NCBI GenBank assembly: GCA_964019135.1
Contig: OZ025252.1
Span: 9,874,823-9,938,822, forward strand
Origin: Arenicola marina
Taxonomy: Eukaryota > Annelida > Polychaeta > Arenicolidae
Length of the DNA: 64,000 nucleotides
Reading direction: 5' to 3'
Shown in pieces: positions 1-13,200 of this stretch. The notes below the pieces were generated by a model. The model was not told where the DNA came from. It saw nothing but the letters and a program-made list of their open reading frames with translations, and searched no databases. Position numbers and translations under genes: made by a program. Within the stretch, counting starts at the first letter, position 1, and every line of letters starts with the position of its first letter.

Positions 1-3000
1 TCATACCATCTCCCCCAGTGCATGCCCGGCATATCATACCATCTCCCCCAGTGCATGCCCGGCATATCATACCATCTCCCCCAGTGCATGCCCGGCATAT
101 CATACCATCTCCCCCAGTGCATGCCCGGCATATCATACCATCTCCCCCAGTGCATGCCCGGCATATCATACCATCTCCCCCAGTGCATGCCCGGCATATC
201 ATACCATCTCCCCCAGTGCATGCCCGGCATATCATACCATCTCCCCCAGTGCATGCCCGGCATATCATACCATCTCCCCCAGAGCATGCCCGGCATATCA
301 TACCATCTCCCCCAGTGCATGCCCGGCATATCATACCATCTCCCCCAGTGCATGCCCGGCATATCATACCATCTCCCCCAGTGCATGCCCGGCATATCAT
401 ACCATCTCTCCCAGTGCATGCCCGGCATATCATACCATCTCCCCCAGTGCATGCCCGGCATATCATACCATCTCCCCCAGAGCATGCCCGGCATATCATA
501 CCATCTCCCCCAGTGCATGCCCGGCATATCATACCATCTCCCCCAGTGCATGCCCGGCATATCATACCATCTCCCCCAGTGCATGCCCGGCATATCATAC
601 CATCTCCCCCAGTGCATGCCCGGCATATCATACCATCTCCCCCAGTGCATGCCCGGCATATCATACCATCTCCCCCAGTGCATGCCCGGCATATCATACC
701 ATCTCTCCCAGTGCATGCCCGGCATATCATACCATCTCTCCCAGTGCATGCCCGGCATATCATACCATCTCCCCCAGTGCATGCCCGGCATATCATACCA
801 TCTCCCCCAGTGCATGCCCGGCATATCATACCATCTCCCCCAGTGCATGCCCGGCATATCATACCATCTCCCCCAGTGCATGCCCGGCATATCATACCAT
901 CTCCCCCAGTGCATGCCCGGCATATCATACCATCTCCCCCAGTGCATGCCCGGCATATCATACCATCTCCCCCAGTGCATGCCCGGCATATCATACCATC
1001 TCCCCCAGTGCATGCCCGGCATATCATACCATCTCTCCCAGTGCATGCCCGGCATATCATACCATCTCCCCCAGTGCATGCCCGGCATATCATACCATCT
1101 CCCCCAGTGCATGCCCGGCATATCATACCATCTCCCCCAGTGCATGCCCGGCATATCATACCATCTCTCCCAGTGCATGCCCGGCATATCATACCATCTC
1201 CCCCAGTGCATGACCGGCATATCATACCATCTCCCCCAGTGCATGCCCAGCATATCATACCATCTCCCCCAGTGCATGCCCGGCATATCATACCATCTCC
1301 CCCAGTGCATGCCCGGCATATCATACCATCTCCCCCAGTGCATGCCCGGCATATCATACCATCTCTCCCAGTGCATGCCCGGCATATCATACCATCTCCC
1401 CCAGTGCATGCCCGGCATATCATACCATCTCTCCCAGTGCATGCCCGGCATATCATACCATCTCCCCCAGAGCATGCCCGGCATATCATACCATCTCCCC
1501 CAGTGCATGCCCGGCATATCATACCATCTCCCCCAGTGCATGCCCGGCATATCATACCATCTCCCCCAGTGCATGCCCGGCATATCATACCATCTCCCCC
1601 AGTGCATGCCCGGCATATCATACCATCTCCCCCAGAGCATGCCCGGCATATCATACCATCTCCCCCAGTGCATACCCGGCATATCATACCATCTCTCCCA
1701 GTGCATGCCCGGCATATCATACCATCTCCCCCAGTGCATGCCCGGCATATCATACCATCTCCCCCAGTGCATGCCCGGCATATCATACCATCTCCCCCAG
1801 TGCATGCCCGGCATATCATACCACCTCCCCCAGTGCATGCCCGGCATATCATACCATCTCCCCCAGTGCATGCCCGGCATATCATACCATCTCCCCCAGA
1901 GCATGCCCGGCATATCATACCATCTCCCCCAGAGCATGCCCGGCATATCATACCATCTCCCCCAGTGCATGCCCGGCATATCATACCATCTCCCCCAGAG
2001 CATGCCCGGCATATCATACCATCTCCCCCAGTGCATGCCCGGCATATCATACCATCTCCCCCAGTGCATGCCCGGCATATCATACCATCTCCCCCAGTGC
2101 ATGCCCGGCATATCATACCATCTCCCCCAGTGCATGCCCGGCATATCATACCATCTCCCCCAGTGCATGCCCGGCATATCATACCATCTCCCCCAGTGCA
2201 TGCCCGGCATATCATACCATCTCCCCCAGTGCATGCCCGGCATATCATACCATCTCCCCCAGTGCATGCCCGGCATATCATACCATCTCCCCCAGTGCAT
2301 GCCCGGCATATCATACCATCTCCCCCAGAGCATGCCCGGCATATCATACCATCTCCCCCAGAGCATGCCCGGCATATCATACCATCTCCCCCAGTGCATG
2401 CCCGGCATATCATACCATCTCCCCCAGAGCATGCCCGGCATATCATACCATCTCCCCCAGTGCATGCCCGGCATATCATACCATCTCCCCCAGTGCATGC
2501 CCGGCATATCATACCATCTCTCCCAGTGCATGCCCGGCATATCATACCATCTCCCCCAGTGCATGCCCGGCATATCATACCATTTCTCCCAGTGCATGCC
2601 CGGCATATCATACCATCTCCCCCAGTGCATGCCCGGCATATCATACCATCTCCCCCAGTGCATGCCCGGCATATCATACCATCTCCCCCAGTGCATGCCC
2701 GGCATATCATACCATCTCTCCCAGTGCATGCCCGGCATATCATACCATCTCCCCCAGTGCATGCCCGGCATATCATACCATCTCTCCCAGTGCATGCCCG
2801 GCATATCATACCATCTCCCCCAGAGCATGCCCGGCATATCATACCATCTCTCCCAGTGCATGCCCGGCATATCATACCATCTCCCCCAGTGCATGCCCGG
2901 CATATCATACCATCTCCCCCAGTGCATGCCCGGCATATCATACCATCTCTCCCAGTGCATGCCCGGCATATCATACCATCTCCCCCAGTGCATGCCCGGC

Positions 3001-3735
3001 ATATCATACCATCTCCCCCAGTGCATGCCCGGCATATCATACCATCTCCCCCAGAGCATGCCCGGCATATCATACCATCTCCCCCAGTGCATGCCCGGCA
3101 TATCATACCATCTCCCCCAGTGCATGCCCGGCATATCATACCATCTCCCCCAGTGCATGCCCGGCATATCATACCATCTCTCCCAGTGCATGCCCGGCAT
3201 ATCATACCATCTCCCCCAGAGCATGCCCGGCATATCATACCATCTCCCCCAGTGCATGCCCGGCATATCATACCATCTCCCCCAGTGCATGCCCGGCATA
3301 TCATACCATCTCCCCCAGAGCATGCCCGGCATATCATACCATCTCCCCCAGTGCATGCCCGGCATATCATACCATCTCCCCCAGTGCATGCCCGGCATAT
3401 CATACCATCTCTCCCAGTGCATGCCCGGCATATCATACCATCTCCCCCAGTGCATGACCGGCATATCATACCATCTCCCCCAGAGCATGCCCGGCATATC
3501 ATACCATCTCTCCCAGTGCATGCCCGGCATATCATACCATCTCCCCCAGAGCATGCCCGGCATATCATACCATCTCCCCCAGTGCATGCCCGGCATATCA
3601 TACCATCTCCCCCAGTGCATGCCCGGCATATCATACCATCTCCCCCAGTGCATGCCCGGCATATCATACCATCTCCCCCAGTGCATGCCCGGCATATCAT
3701 ACCATCTCCCCCAGTGCATGCCCGGCATATCATAC
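1..3735 (+). repeat. 33-bp minisatellite, about 113 copies
   Basis: A nearly perfect array of a 33-bp unit (contains CATGCCCGGCATATCATACC) runs from the window edge to about 3735, so its left end lies outside. Copies differ mainly at two sites: GTGC versus GAGC, and a C/T change in the C-run. Because 33 is a multiple of 3 and the unit has no plus-strand stop in two frames, two overlapping frames stay open for more than 1,200 codons, giving 11-residue repeats (HARHIIPSPPV and MPGISYHLPQC). I see no splice, promoter or domain evidence that either is translated. A pattern of GAGC variants at 1898, 1931 and 1997 recurs at 2327, 2360 and 2426, exactly 13 units (429 bp) later, which shows local block duplication. 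Confidence 0.97.
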
Positions 3736-3848
3736 AGGCGAGCCACGTCGTCCATGTTTGTTGTTAAAATAATTATTTGGCTGAGAATTTCAAAAAATAT
3801 CCGGCCTCGGACTCATACACGCAAATACATTAATTTGCAGGGTATCAT

Positions 3849-4056
3849 CCTACATACCCAGTCTCTCCACCTACATACCCAGTCTCTCCACCTACATACC
3901 CAGTCTCTCCACCTACATACCCAGTCTCTCCACCTACATACCCAGTCTCTCCACCTACATACCCAGTCTCTCCACCTACATACCCAGTCTCTCCACCTAC
4001 ATACCCAGTCTCTCCACCTACATACCCAGTCTCTCCACCTACATACCCAGTCTCTC
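3849..4056 (+). repeat. 21-bp tandem repeat, about 10 copies
   Basis: Ten head-to-tail copies of a 21-bp unit (CCTACATACCCAGTCTCTCC plus A) lie 110 bp after the 33-bp array. The copies are nearly identical. The unit length is a multiple of 3, so an open frame appears on both strands (seven-residue repeat GETGYVG on the minus strand). I treat these frames as by-products of the repeat. The bases between the two arrays (3736-3848) show no recognisable feature. Confidence 0.95.
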
Positions 4057-6121
4057 TACTGGTCAGCCCCAGTGCGACAAATGTATACATTATGATCTCT
4101 GGCCCAAACACCGCCCTATCATACTTATCATGACAGATCATTACCTGCTCATTTGGCGATCTTGAGCATAACGTTCTTCCACGAAGTCCAATTATGTTAC
4201 CTTGTGAAGTTGGGATAGAAATAAAAGGGCCGCTGAATTGACTGAACGTGGTATCTTAGTTCGCTAGCCGTCAATCCTGATCAACATCTTAAGCTCTTCG
4301 TGCTGTTGTCCGACACACTCTTCATATAAATTATGCATTTAAAATTAAAAATTTTAACAATGTATTTTTTAAATCATATTCAGTAAAAAACCTGATAGTC
4401 CGATGACACTGTGGCTAGTAAAGTGTTCCTTGTCCAGTGCCACGATTGTCCCGCCAATCAGCAGGATGTAGTATGAGGTGGTTATGGCCGCGGTCTGACA
4501 ATGGAACCATCGCAGTGTCAGTCACAACACATGTACAAGACAAAACACAAGGCAAGTAGATCAGCTTAACAGGATTTCTTAAAAAATAACGTGCAGTGTG
4601 AGCGCGTACGTTGGATTAAACCATACATTACGGCTGCAATAGAACTGCCACATAAGGATATACCTCAAACTGCTGATACAATATACATCTGTACCGCGCC
4701 AATATCCAATTTAAATCAAAGCACCTTACCTTTACATAAGCGATGTGGTATTCGATGGGAAGTATCAGCGGTTCGACCGTTGCAAAGCCATCAAGCGTAT
4801 AAAATATCCGGCTCCTACACATATAATTTCAGAATGAATTAAAAATCATTTCATGCAGGAGTAGTATCTAATATTTTGGAACTTTGAACTTTTGGTCACT
4901 ACAATCTCGTGTTTTGTTCATTAATGTAGTTAACATTAAAGTTACGTTGTATTAAAATTACATACAATAATGTAAATTTTACCTTGTCAGCAGCAGGGCT
5001 TCAACCGCAACGCACGGATTCTGTGGGAGACAAGAGCGCAATGAACTAAATACATTCATGGAATTGTACCTCATGCTGGCGAAAGTCTGTATTATTGGAA
5101 TTGAAGCTTTGCAATTTGAGATGAAGATGTCATGGAATCCAACCTTTATTAATACTGAACCTCACCACAGATAATATTGACTAACTGATTGAGTCGAGCC
5201 CTATTCATGTACTGCTTACCTGGATAATGCTTGGGTGAATGTGTTCTGCTCGTAAGACAGGCTGTTCAAGGAGAAAACAGGTATGTGTCGAGTGAACAAC
5301 ATTATAATAGTTACAAGCATGTAACTGTTGATAAGAATACTCAATTACGTTCTATAATAATGTTGCTATCATAATGTAAGTAATAATCTTTCGAAAGGCA
5401 AGGCCATGATTCTATGATGACATGATATAAGCGTTTCAGAGTGTATATCAAGTTGTATGGAGTAGATACGGCACTCACTACACTCGGTGTTCTATTGGTA
5501 CCATTGGGTTGTTTTAGAGCAGTCATTGTTGGCAGAACCACGTGCCTGTCGCTGGGAAAGAGGGGAAACTAGCTGGAGCTAACACAACCGCCATACGTCT
5601 GTGAACATGTCAACGACAGCGTTATTCTGGGTGAAGAGCAGTTTCAAGATTGTATTCAAGGAACGCAGCGATCCCGTATGCAGCATCCCCACGCACCGGT
5701 TAAACAATGTGTCTCAACCACGACCATCAACTACAGCTTACGGGTAAGCTTTAAATAGATGATAGCCAGTTTTTTTTTCATTATCATATGTACATTTATC
5801 TCATCAACTCATGACATTTTATCATTGTCAGTCAATATCACTTGCGCTAATGTTTATTAATTGTTATCATATAGGGTTTTAGTTACCTCACGAAGCAGTC
5901 CCCAAAAGGAACAAGTCTGCCGCTGAGGTGGAACAACGGTTGGTATTCTCTGGATATGCTGATAGACACTTGCCAAACCCTAGAGACACCATCATCACGA
6001 CAAATTTATTAACATCAGAAAAACATTAGAATTTCCACTGATGGAAACATACAATACACATGGGCGCCTATTACCCAATATAAATGGCGAGTACCACTAA
6101 AGAGACACCTCGCAAACCGGC
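4057..6121. other. unique sequence between arrays, no secure gene
   Basis: About 2 kb of non-repetitive, moderately AT-rich sequence separates the 21-bp and 40-bp arrays. Open frames of 60-83 codons at 4591-4842 (plus), 4628-4822 (minus) and 5341-5541 (minus) have no recognisable domain and look like chance. The only candidate coding signal is the short spliced frame near 5607-6012, listed separately. Confidence 0.6.
5607..6012 (+). CDS. possible two-exon small protein, unrecognised
   Basis: An ATG at 5607 opens 45 codons (starting MSTTALFWVKSSFKIVFKER) and meets a good donor, GG|GTAAGC, after 5743. An acceptor, TTTTAG at 5877-5882, begins a second segment at 5883 whose phase fits. It reads YLTKQSPKGTSLPLRW and onward to a stop ending at 6012, giving about 88 residues with an 139-bp intron. 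I do not recognise the product, and no signal peptide or known motif is evident. The acceptor has a poor pyrimidine tract. This could equally be a 5' exon of something larger or chance. Confidence 0.2.
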
Positions 6122-9100
6122 AGCAAGGCCATGGCTCCAGTCAGACCGGCATCAAGGCCCCAGCCCGGCCATGGCTCCAGTCAGACCGGCATCAAGGCCC
6201 CAGCCCGGCCATGGCTCCAGTCAGACCGGCATCAAGGCCCCAGCCCGGCCATGGCTCCAGTCAGACCGGCATCAAGGCCTCAGCCCGGCCATGGCTCCAG
6301 TCAGACCGGCATCAAGGCCCCAGCCCGGCCATGGCTCCAGTCAGACCGGCATCAAGGCCTCAGCCCGGCCATGGCTCCAGTCAGACCGGCATCAAGGCCC
6401 CAGCCCGGCCATGGCTCCATCAGACCGGCATCAAGGCCCCAGCCCGGCCATGGCTCCATCAGACCGGCATCAAGGCCCCAGCCTGGCCATGGCTCCAGTC
6501 AGACCGGCATCAAGGCCCCAGCCCGGCCATGGCTCCAGTCAGACCGGCATCAAGGCCCCAGCCCGGCCATGGCTCCAGTCAGACCGGCATCAAGGCCCCA
6601 GCCCGGCCATGGCTCCATCAGACCGGCATCAAGGCCCCAGCCCGGCCATGGCTCCATCAGACCGGCATCAAGGCCCCAGCCTGGCCATGGCTCCAGTCAG
6701 ACCGGCATCAAGGCCCCAGCCCGGCCATGGCTCCAGTCAGACCGGCATCAAGGCCCCAGCCCGGCCATGGCTCCAGTCAGACCGGCATCAAGGCCTCAGC
6801 CCGGCCATGGCTCCAGTCAGACCGGCATCAAGGCCCCAGCCCGGCCATGGCTCCATCAGACCGGCATCAAGGCCCCAGCCCGGCCATGGCTCCATCAGAC
6901 CGGCATCAAGGCCCCAGCCTGGCCATGGCTCCAGTCAGACCGGCATCAAGGCCCCAGCCCGGCCATGGCTCCAGTCAGACCGGCATCAAGGCCCCAGCCC
7001 GGCCATGGCTCCATCAGACCGGCATCAAGGCCCCAGCCTGGCCATGGCTCCAGTCAGACCGGCATCAAGGCCCCAGCCTGGCCATGGCTCCAGTCAGACC
7101 GGCATCAAGGCCCCAGCCCGGCCATGGCTCCATCAGACCGGCATCAAGCCCCCAGCCCGGCCATGGCTCCAGTCAGACCGACATCAAGGCCCCAGCCCGG
7201 CCATGGCTCCAGTCAGACCGGCATCAAGGCCTCAGCCCGGCCATGGCTCCATCAGACCGGCATCAAGGCCCCAGCCCGGCCATGGCTCCATCAGACCGGC
7301 ATCAAGCCCCAGCCCTGCCATGGCTCCATCAGACCGGCATCAAGGCCCCAGCCCGGCCATGGCTCCAGTCAGACCGGCATCAAGCCCCCAGCCCTGCCAT
7401 GGCTCCAGTCAGACCGGTATCAAGGCCCCAGCCCGGCCATGGCTCCAGTCAGACCGGCATCAAGGCCTCAGCCCGGCCATGGCTCCAGTCAGACCGGCAT
7501 CAAGCCCCAGCCCGGCCATGGCTCCAGTCAGACCGGCATCAAGCCCCAGCCCGGCCATGGCTCCAGTCAGACCGGCATCAAGGCCCCAGCCCGGCCATGG
7601 CTCCAGTAAGACCGGCATCAAGGCCCCAGCCCGGCCATGGCTCCATCAGACCGGCATCAAGCCCCCAGCCCGGCCATGGCTCCAGTCAGACCGACATCAA
7701 GGCCCCAGCCCGGCCATGGCTCCAGTCAGACCGGCATCAAGGCCTCAGCCCGGCCATGGCTCCATCAGACCGGCATCAAGGCCCCAGCCCGGCCATGGCT
7801 CCAGTAAGACCGGCATCAAGGCCCCAGCCCGGCCATGGCTCCAGTCAGACCGGCATCAAGGCCCCAGCCCGGCCATGGCTCCAGTCAGACCGGCATCAAG
7901 GCCCCAGCCCGGCCATGGCTCCAGTCAGACCGGCATCAAGCCCCAGCCCGGCCATGGCTCCAGTCAGACCGGCCTCAAGGCCTCAGCCCGGCCATGGCTC
8001 CATCAGACCGGCATCAAGCCCCCAGCCCGGCCATGGCTCCAGTCAGACCGACATCAAGGCCCCAGCCCGGCCATGGCTCCAGTCAGACCGGCATCAAGGC
8101 CTCAGCCCGGCCATGGCTCCATCAGACCGGCATCAAGGCCCAGCCCGGCCATGGCTCCATCAGACCGGCATCAAGGCCCCAGCCCGGCCATGGCTCCATC
8201 AGACCGGCATCAAGGCCCCAGCCCGGCCATGGCTCCAGTCAGACCGGCATCAAGGCCCCAGCCCGGCCATGGCTCCAGTCAGACCGGCATCAAGGCCTCA
8301 GCCCGGCCATGGCTCCAGTCAGACCGGCATCAAGGCCCCAGCCCGGCCATGGCTCCAGTCAGACCGGCATCAAGGCCTCAGCCCGGCCATGGCTCCAGTC
8401 AGACCGGCATCAAGGCCCCAGCCCGGCCATGGCTCCATCAGACCGGCATCAAGGCCCCAGCCCGGCCATGGCTCCATCAGACCGGCATCAAGGCCCCAGC
8501 CTGGCCATGGCTCCAGTCAGACCGGCATCAAGGCCCCAGCCCGGCCATGGCTCCATCAGACCGGCATCAAGCCCCCAGCCCGGCCATGGCTCCAGTCAGA
8601 CCGACATCAAGGCCCCAGCCCGGCCATGGCTCCAGTCAGACCGGCATCAAGGCCTCAGCCCGGCCATGGCTCCATCAGACCGGCATCAAGGCCCCAGCCC
8701 GGCCATGGCTCCAGTCAGACCGGCATCAAGGCCCCAGCCCGGCCATGGCTCCAGTCAGACCGGCATCAAGCCCCAGCCCGGCCATGGCTCCAGTCAGACC
8801 GGCATCAAGGCCCCAGCCCGGCCATGGCTCCAGTCAGACCGGCATCAAGCCCCCAGCCCGGCCATGGCTCCAGTCAGACCGGCATCAAGCCCCCAGCCCG
8901 GCCATGGCTCCAGTCAGACCGACATCAAGGCCCCAGCCCGGCCATGGCTCCAGTCAGACCGGCAACAAGGCCACAGCCCGGCCATGGCTCCATCAGACCG
9001 GCATCAAGCCCCCAGCCCGGCCATGGCTCCAGTCAGACCGACATCAAGGCCCCAGCCCGGCCATGGCTCCAGTCAGACCGGCATCAAGGCCTCAGCCCGG

Positions 9101-10299
9101 CCATGGCTCCATCAGACCGGCATCAAGGCCCCAGCCCGGCCATGGCTCCAGTCAGACCGGCATCAAGGCCCCAGCCCGGCCATGGCTCCAGTCAGACCGG
9201 CATCAAGCCCCAGCCCGGCCATGGCTCCAGTCAGACCGGCATCAAGGCCCCAGCCCGGCCATGGCTCCAGTCAGACCGGCATCAAGCCCCCAGCCCGGCC
9301 ATGGCTCCAGTCAGACCGGCATCAAGCCCCCAGCCCGGCCATGGCTCCAGTCAGACCGACATCAAGGCCCCAGCCCGGCCATGGCTCCAGTCAGACCGGC
9401 ATCAAGGCCTCAGCCCGGCCATGGCTCCATCAGACCGGCATCAAGCCCCCAGCCCGGCCATGGCTCCAGTCAGACCGACATCAAGGCCCCAGCCCGGCCA
9501 TGGCTCCAGTCAGACCGGCATCAAGGCCCCAGCCCGGCCATGGCTCCATCAGACCGGCATCAAGCCCCCAGCCCGGCCATGGCTCCAGTCAGACCGACAT
9601 CAAGGCCCCAGCCCGGCCATGGCTCCAGTCAGACCGGCATCAAGGCCTCAGCCCGGCCATGGCTCCATCAGACCGGCATCAAGGCCCCAGCCCGGCCATG
9701 GCTCCAGTCAGACCGGCATCAAGGCCCCAGCCCGGCCATGGCTCCAGTCAGACCGGCATCAAGCCCCAGCCCGGCCATGGCTCCAGTCAGACCGGCATCA
9801 AGGCCCCAGCCCGGCCATGGCTCCAGTCAGACCGGCATCAAGCCCCCAGCCCGGCCATGGCTCCAGTCAGACCGGCATCAAGCCCCCAGCCCGGCCATGG
9901 CTCCAGTCAGACCGACATCAAGGCCCCAGCCCGGCCATGGCTCCAGTCAGACCGGCAACAAGGCCACAGCCCGGCCATGGCTCCAGTCAGACCGACATCA
10001 AGGCCCCAGCCCGGCCATGGCTCCAGTCAGACCGGCATCAAGGCCCCAGCCCGGCCATGGCTCCAGTCAGACCGGCATCAAGGCCCCAGCCCGGCCATGG
10101 CTCCATCAGACCGGCATCAAGCCCCCAGCCCGGCCATGGCTCCATCAGACCGGCATCAAGGCCTCAGCCCGGCCATGGCTCCAGTAAGACCGGCATCAAG
10201 CCCCAGCCCGGCCATGGCTCCAGTCAGACCGGCATCAAGGCCCCAGCCCTGCCATGGCTCCAGTCAGACCGGCATCAAGGCCCCAGCCCGGCCATGGCT

Positions 10300-13200
10300 C
10301 CAGTCAGACCGGCATCAAGGCCCCAGCCCGGCCATGGCTCCATCAGACCGGCATCAAGCCCCCAGCCCGGCCATGGCTCCATCAGACCGGCATCAAGGCC
10401 CCAGCCCGGCCATGGCTCCAGTCAGACCGGCATCAAGGCCCCAGCCCGGCCATGGCTCCAGTCAGACCGGCATCAAGGCCCCAGCCCGGCCATGGCTCCA
10501 GTCAGACCGGCATCAAGCCCCCAGCCCGGCCATGGCTCCATCAGACCGGCATCAAGGCCCCAGCCCGGCCATGGCTCCAGTCAGACCGGCATCAAGGCCC
10601 CAGCCCGGCCATGGCTCCATCAGACCGGCATCAAGGCCTCAGCCCGGCCATGGCTCCAGTCAGACCGGCCTCAAGGCCCCAGCCCTGCCATGGCTCCAGT
10701 CAGACCGGCATCAAGCCCCAGCCCGGCCATGGCTCCAGTCAGACCGGCCTCAAGGCCCCAGCCCTGCCATGGCTCCAGTCAGACCGACATCAAGGCCTCA
10801 GCCCGGCCATGGCTCCAGTCAGACCGGCATCAAGACCCCAGCCCTGCCATGGCTCCAGTCAGACCGGCATCAAGGCCTCAGCCCGGCCATGGCTCCAGTC
10901 AGACCGGCATCAAGACCCCAGCCCTGCCATGGCTCCAGTCAGACCGACATCAAGGCCTCAGCCCGGCCATGGCTCCAGTCAGACCGGCCTCAAGGCCCCA
11001 GCCCTGCCATGGCTCCAGTCAGACCGGCATCAAGGCCTCAGCCCGGCCATGGCTCCAGTCAGACCGGCCTCAAGGCCCCAGCCCTGCCATGGCTCCAGTC
11101 AGACCGACATCAAGGCCCCAGCCCGGCCATGGCTCCATCAGACCGGCATCAAGGCCTCAGCCCGGCCATGGCTCCAGTCAGACCGGCATCAAGCCCCAGC
11201 CCGGCCATGGCTCCAGTCAGACCGGCATCAAGGCCTCAGCCCGGCCATGGCTCCAGTCAGACCGGCCTCAAGGCCCCAGCCCGGCCATGGCTCCAGTCAG
11301 ACCGACATCAAGGCCCCAGCCCGGCCATGGCTCCATCAGACCGGCATCAAGGCCTCAGCCCGGCCATGGCTCCAGTCAGACCGGCATCAAGACCCCAGCC
11401 CGGCCATGGCTCCAGTCAGACCGGCATCAAGGCCTCAGCCCGGCCATGGCTCCAGTCAGACCGGCATCAAGGCCTCAGCCCGGCCATGGCTCCAGTCAGA
11501 CCGGCCTCAAGGCCCCAGCCCGGCCATGGCTCCAGTCAGACCGACATCAAGGCCCCAGCCCGGCCATGGCTCCATCAGACCGGCATCAAGGCCTCAGCCC
11601 GGCCATGGCTCCAGTCAGACCGGCATCAAGACCCCAGCCCGGCCATGGCTCCAGTCAGACCGGCATCAAGGCCTCAGCCCGGCCATGGCTCCAGTCAGAC
11701 CGGCATCAAGGCCCCAGCCCGGCCATGGCTCCAGTCAGACCGGCATCAAGGCCTCAGCCCGGCCATGGCTCCAGTCAGACCGGCATCAAGGCCTCAGCCC
11801 GGCCATGGCTCCAGTCAGACCGGCATCAAGACCCCAGCCCGGCCATGGCTCCAGTCAGACCGGCATCAAGCCCCAGCCCGGCCATGGCTCCATCAGACCG
11901 GCATCAAGGCCTCAGCCCGGCCATGGCTCCAGTCAGACCGGCATCATAGCCTCAGCCCGGCCATGGCTCCAGTCAGACCGGCCTCAAGGCCCCAGCCCGG
12001 CCATGGCTCCAGTCAGACCGACATCAAGGCCCCAGCCCGGCCATGGCTCCATCAGACCGGCATCAAGGCCTCAGCCCGGCCATGGCTCCAGTCAGACCGG
12101 CATCAAGACCCCAGCCCGGCCATGGCTCCAGTCAGACCGGCATCAAGGCCTCAGCCCGGCCATGGCTCCAGTCAGACCGGCATCAAGGCCCCAGCCCGGC
12201 CATGGCTCCAGTCAGACCGGCATCAAGGCCCAGCCCGGCCATGGCTCCAGTCAGACCGGCATCAAGGCCTCAGCCCGGCCATGGCTCCATCAGACCGGCA
12301 TCAAGGCCCCAGCCCGGCCATGGCTCCATCAGACCGGCATCAAGGCCCCAGCCCGGCCATGGCTCCATCAGACCGGCATCAAGGCCCCAGCCCGGCCATG
12401 GCTCCATCAGACCGGCATCAAGGCCCCAGCCCGGCCATGGCTCCAGTCAAACCGGTATCAAGGCCCCAGCCCGGCCATGGCTCCAGTCAGACCAGCCTCA
12501 AGGGATCAGCCCGGCCATGGCTCCAGTCAAACCGGCATCAAGACCCCAGCCCGGCCATGGCTCCATCAGACCGGCATCAAGGCCCCAGCCCGGCCATGGC
12601 TCCAGTCAGACCGGCATCAAGGCCTCAGCCCGGCCATGGCTCCATCAGACCGGCATCAAGGCCCCAGCCCGGCCATGGCTCCAGTCAGACCGACATCAAG
12701 GCCCCAGCCCGGCCATGGCTCCATCAGACCGGCATCAAGGCCCCAGCCCGGCCATGGCTCCAGTCAGACCGACATCAAGGCCCCAGCCCGGCCATGGCTC
12801 CAGTCAGACCGACATCAAGGCCCCAGCCCGGCCATGGCTCCAGTCAGACCGACATCAAGGCCCCAGCCCGGCCATGGCTCCATCAGACCGGCATCAAGGC
12901 CCCAGCCCGGCCATGGCTCCAGTCAGACCGACATCAAGGCCTCAGCCCGGCCATGGCTCCAGTCAGACCGACATCAAGGCCCCAGCCCGGCCATGGCTCC
13001 ATCAGACCGGCATCAAGGCCCCAGCCCGGCCATGGCTCCAGTCATACCGGCATCAAGCCCCAGCCCGGCCATGGCTCCATCAGACCGGCATCAAGGCCCC
13101 AGCCCGGCCATGGCTCCAGTCAGACCGACATCAAGGCCCCAGCCCGGCCATGGCTCCAGTCAGACCGGCATCAAGGCCCAGCCCGGCCATGGCTCCATCA

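Noticed and set aside
18-4095. Giant open frames of 1,249 and 1,357 codons
   Set aside because: They are a result of a stop-free 33-bp unit whose length is a multiple of three; two frames are open over the same bases and there is no domain or gene structure.
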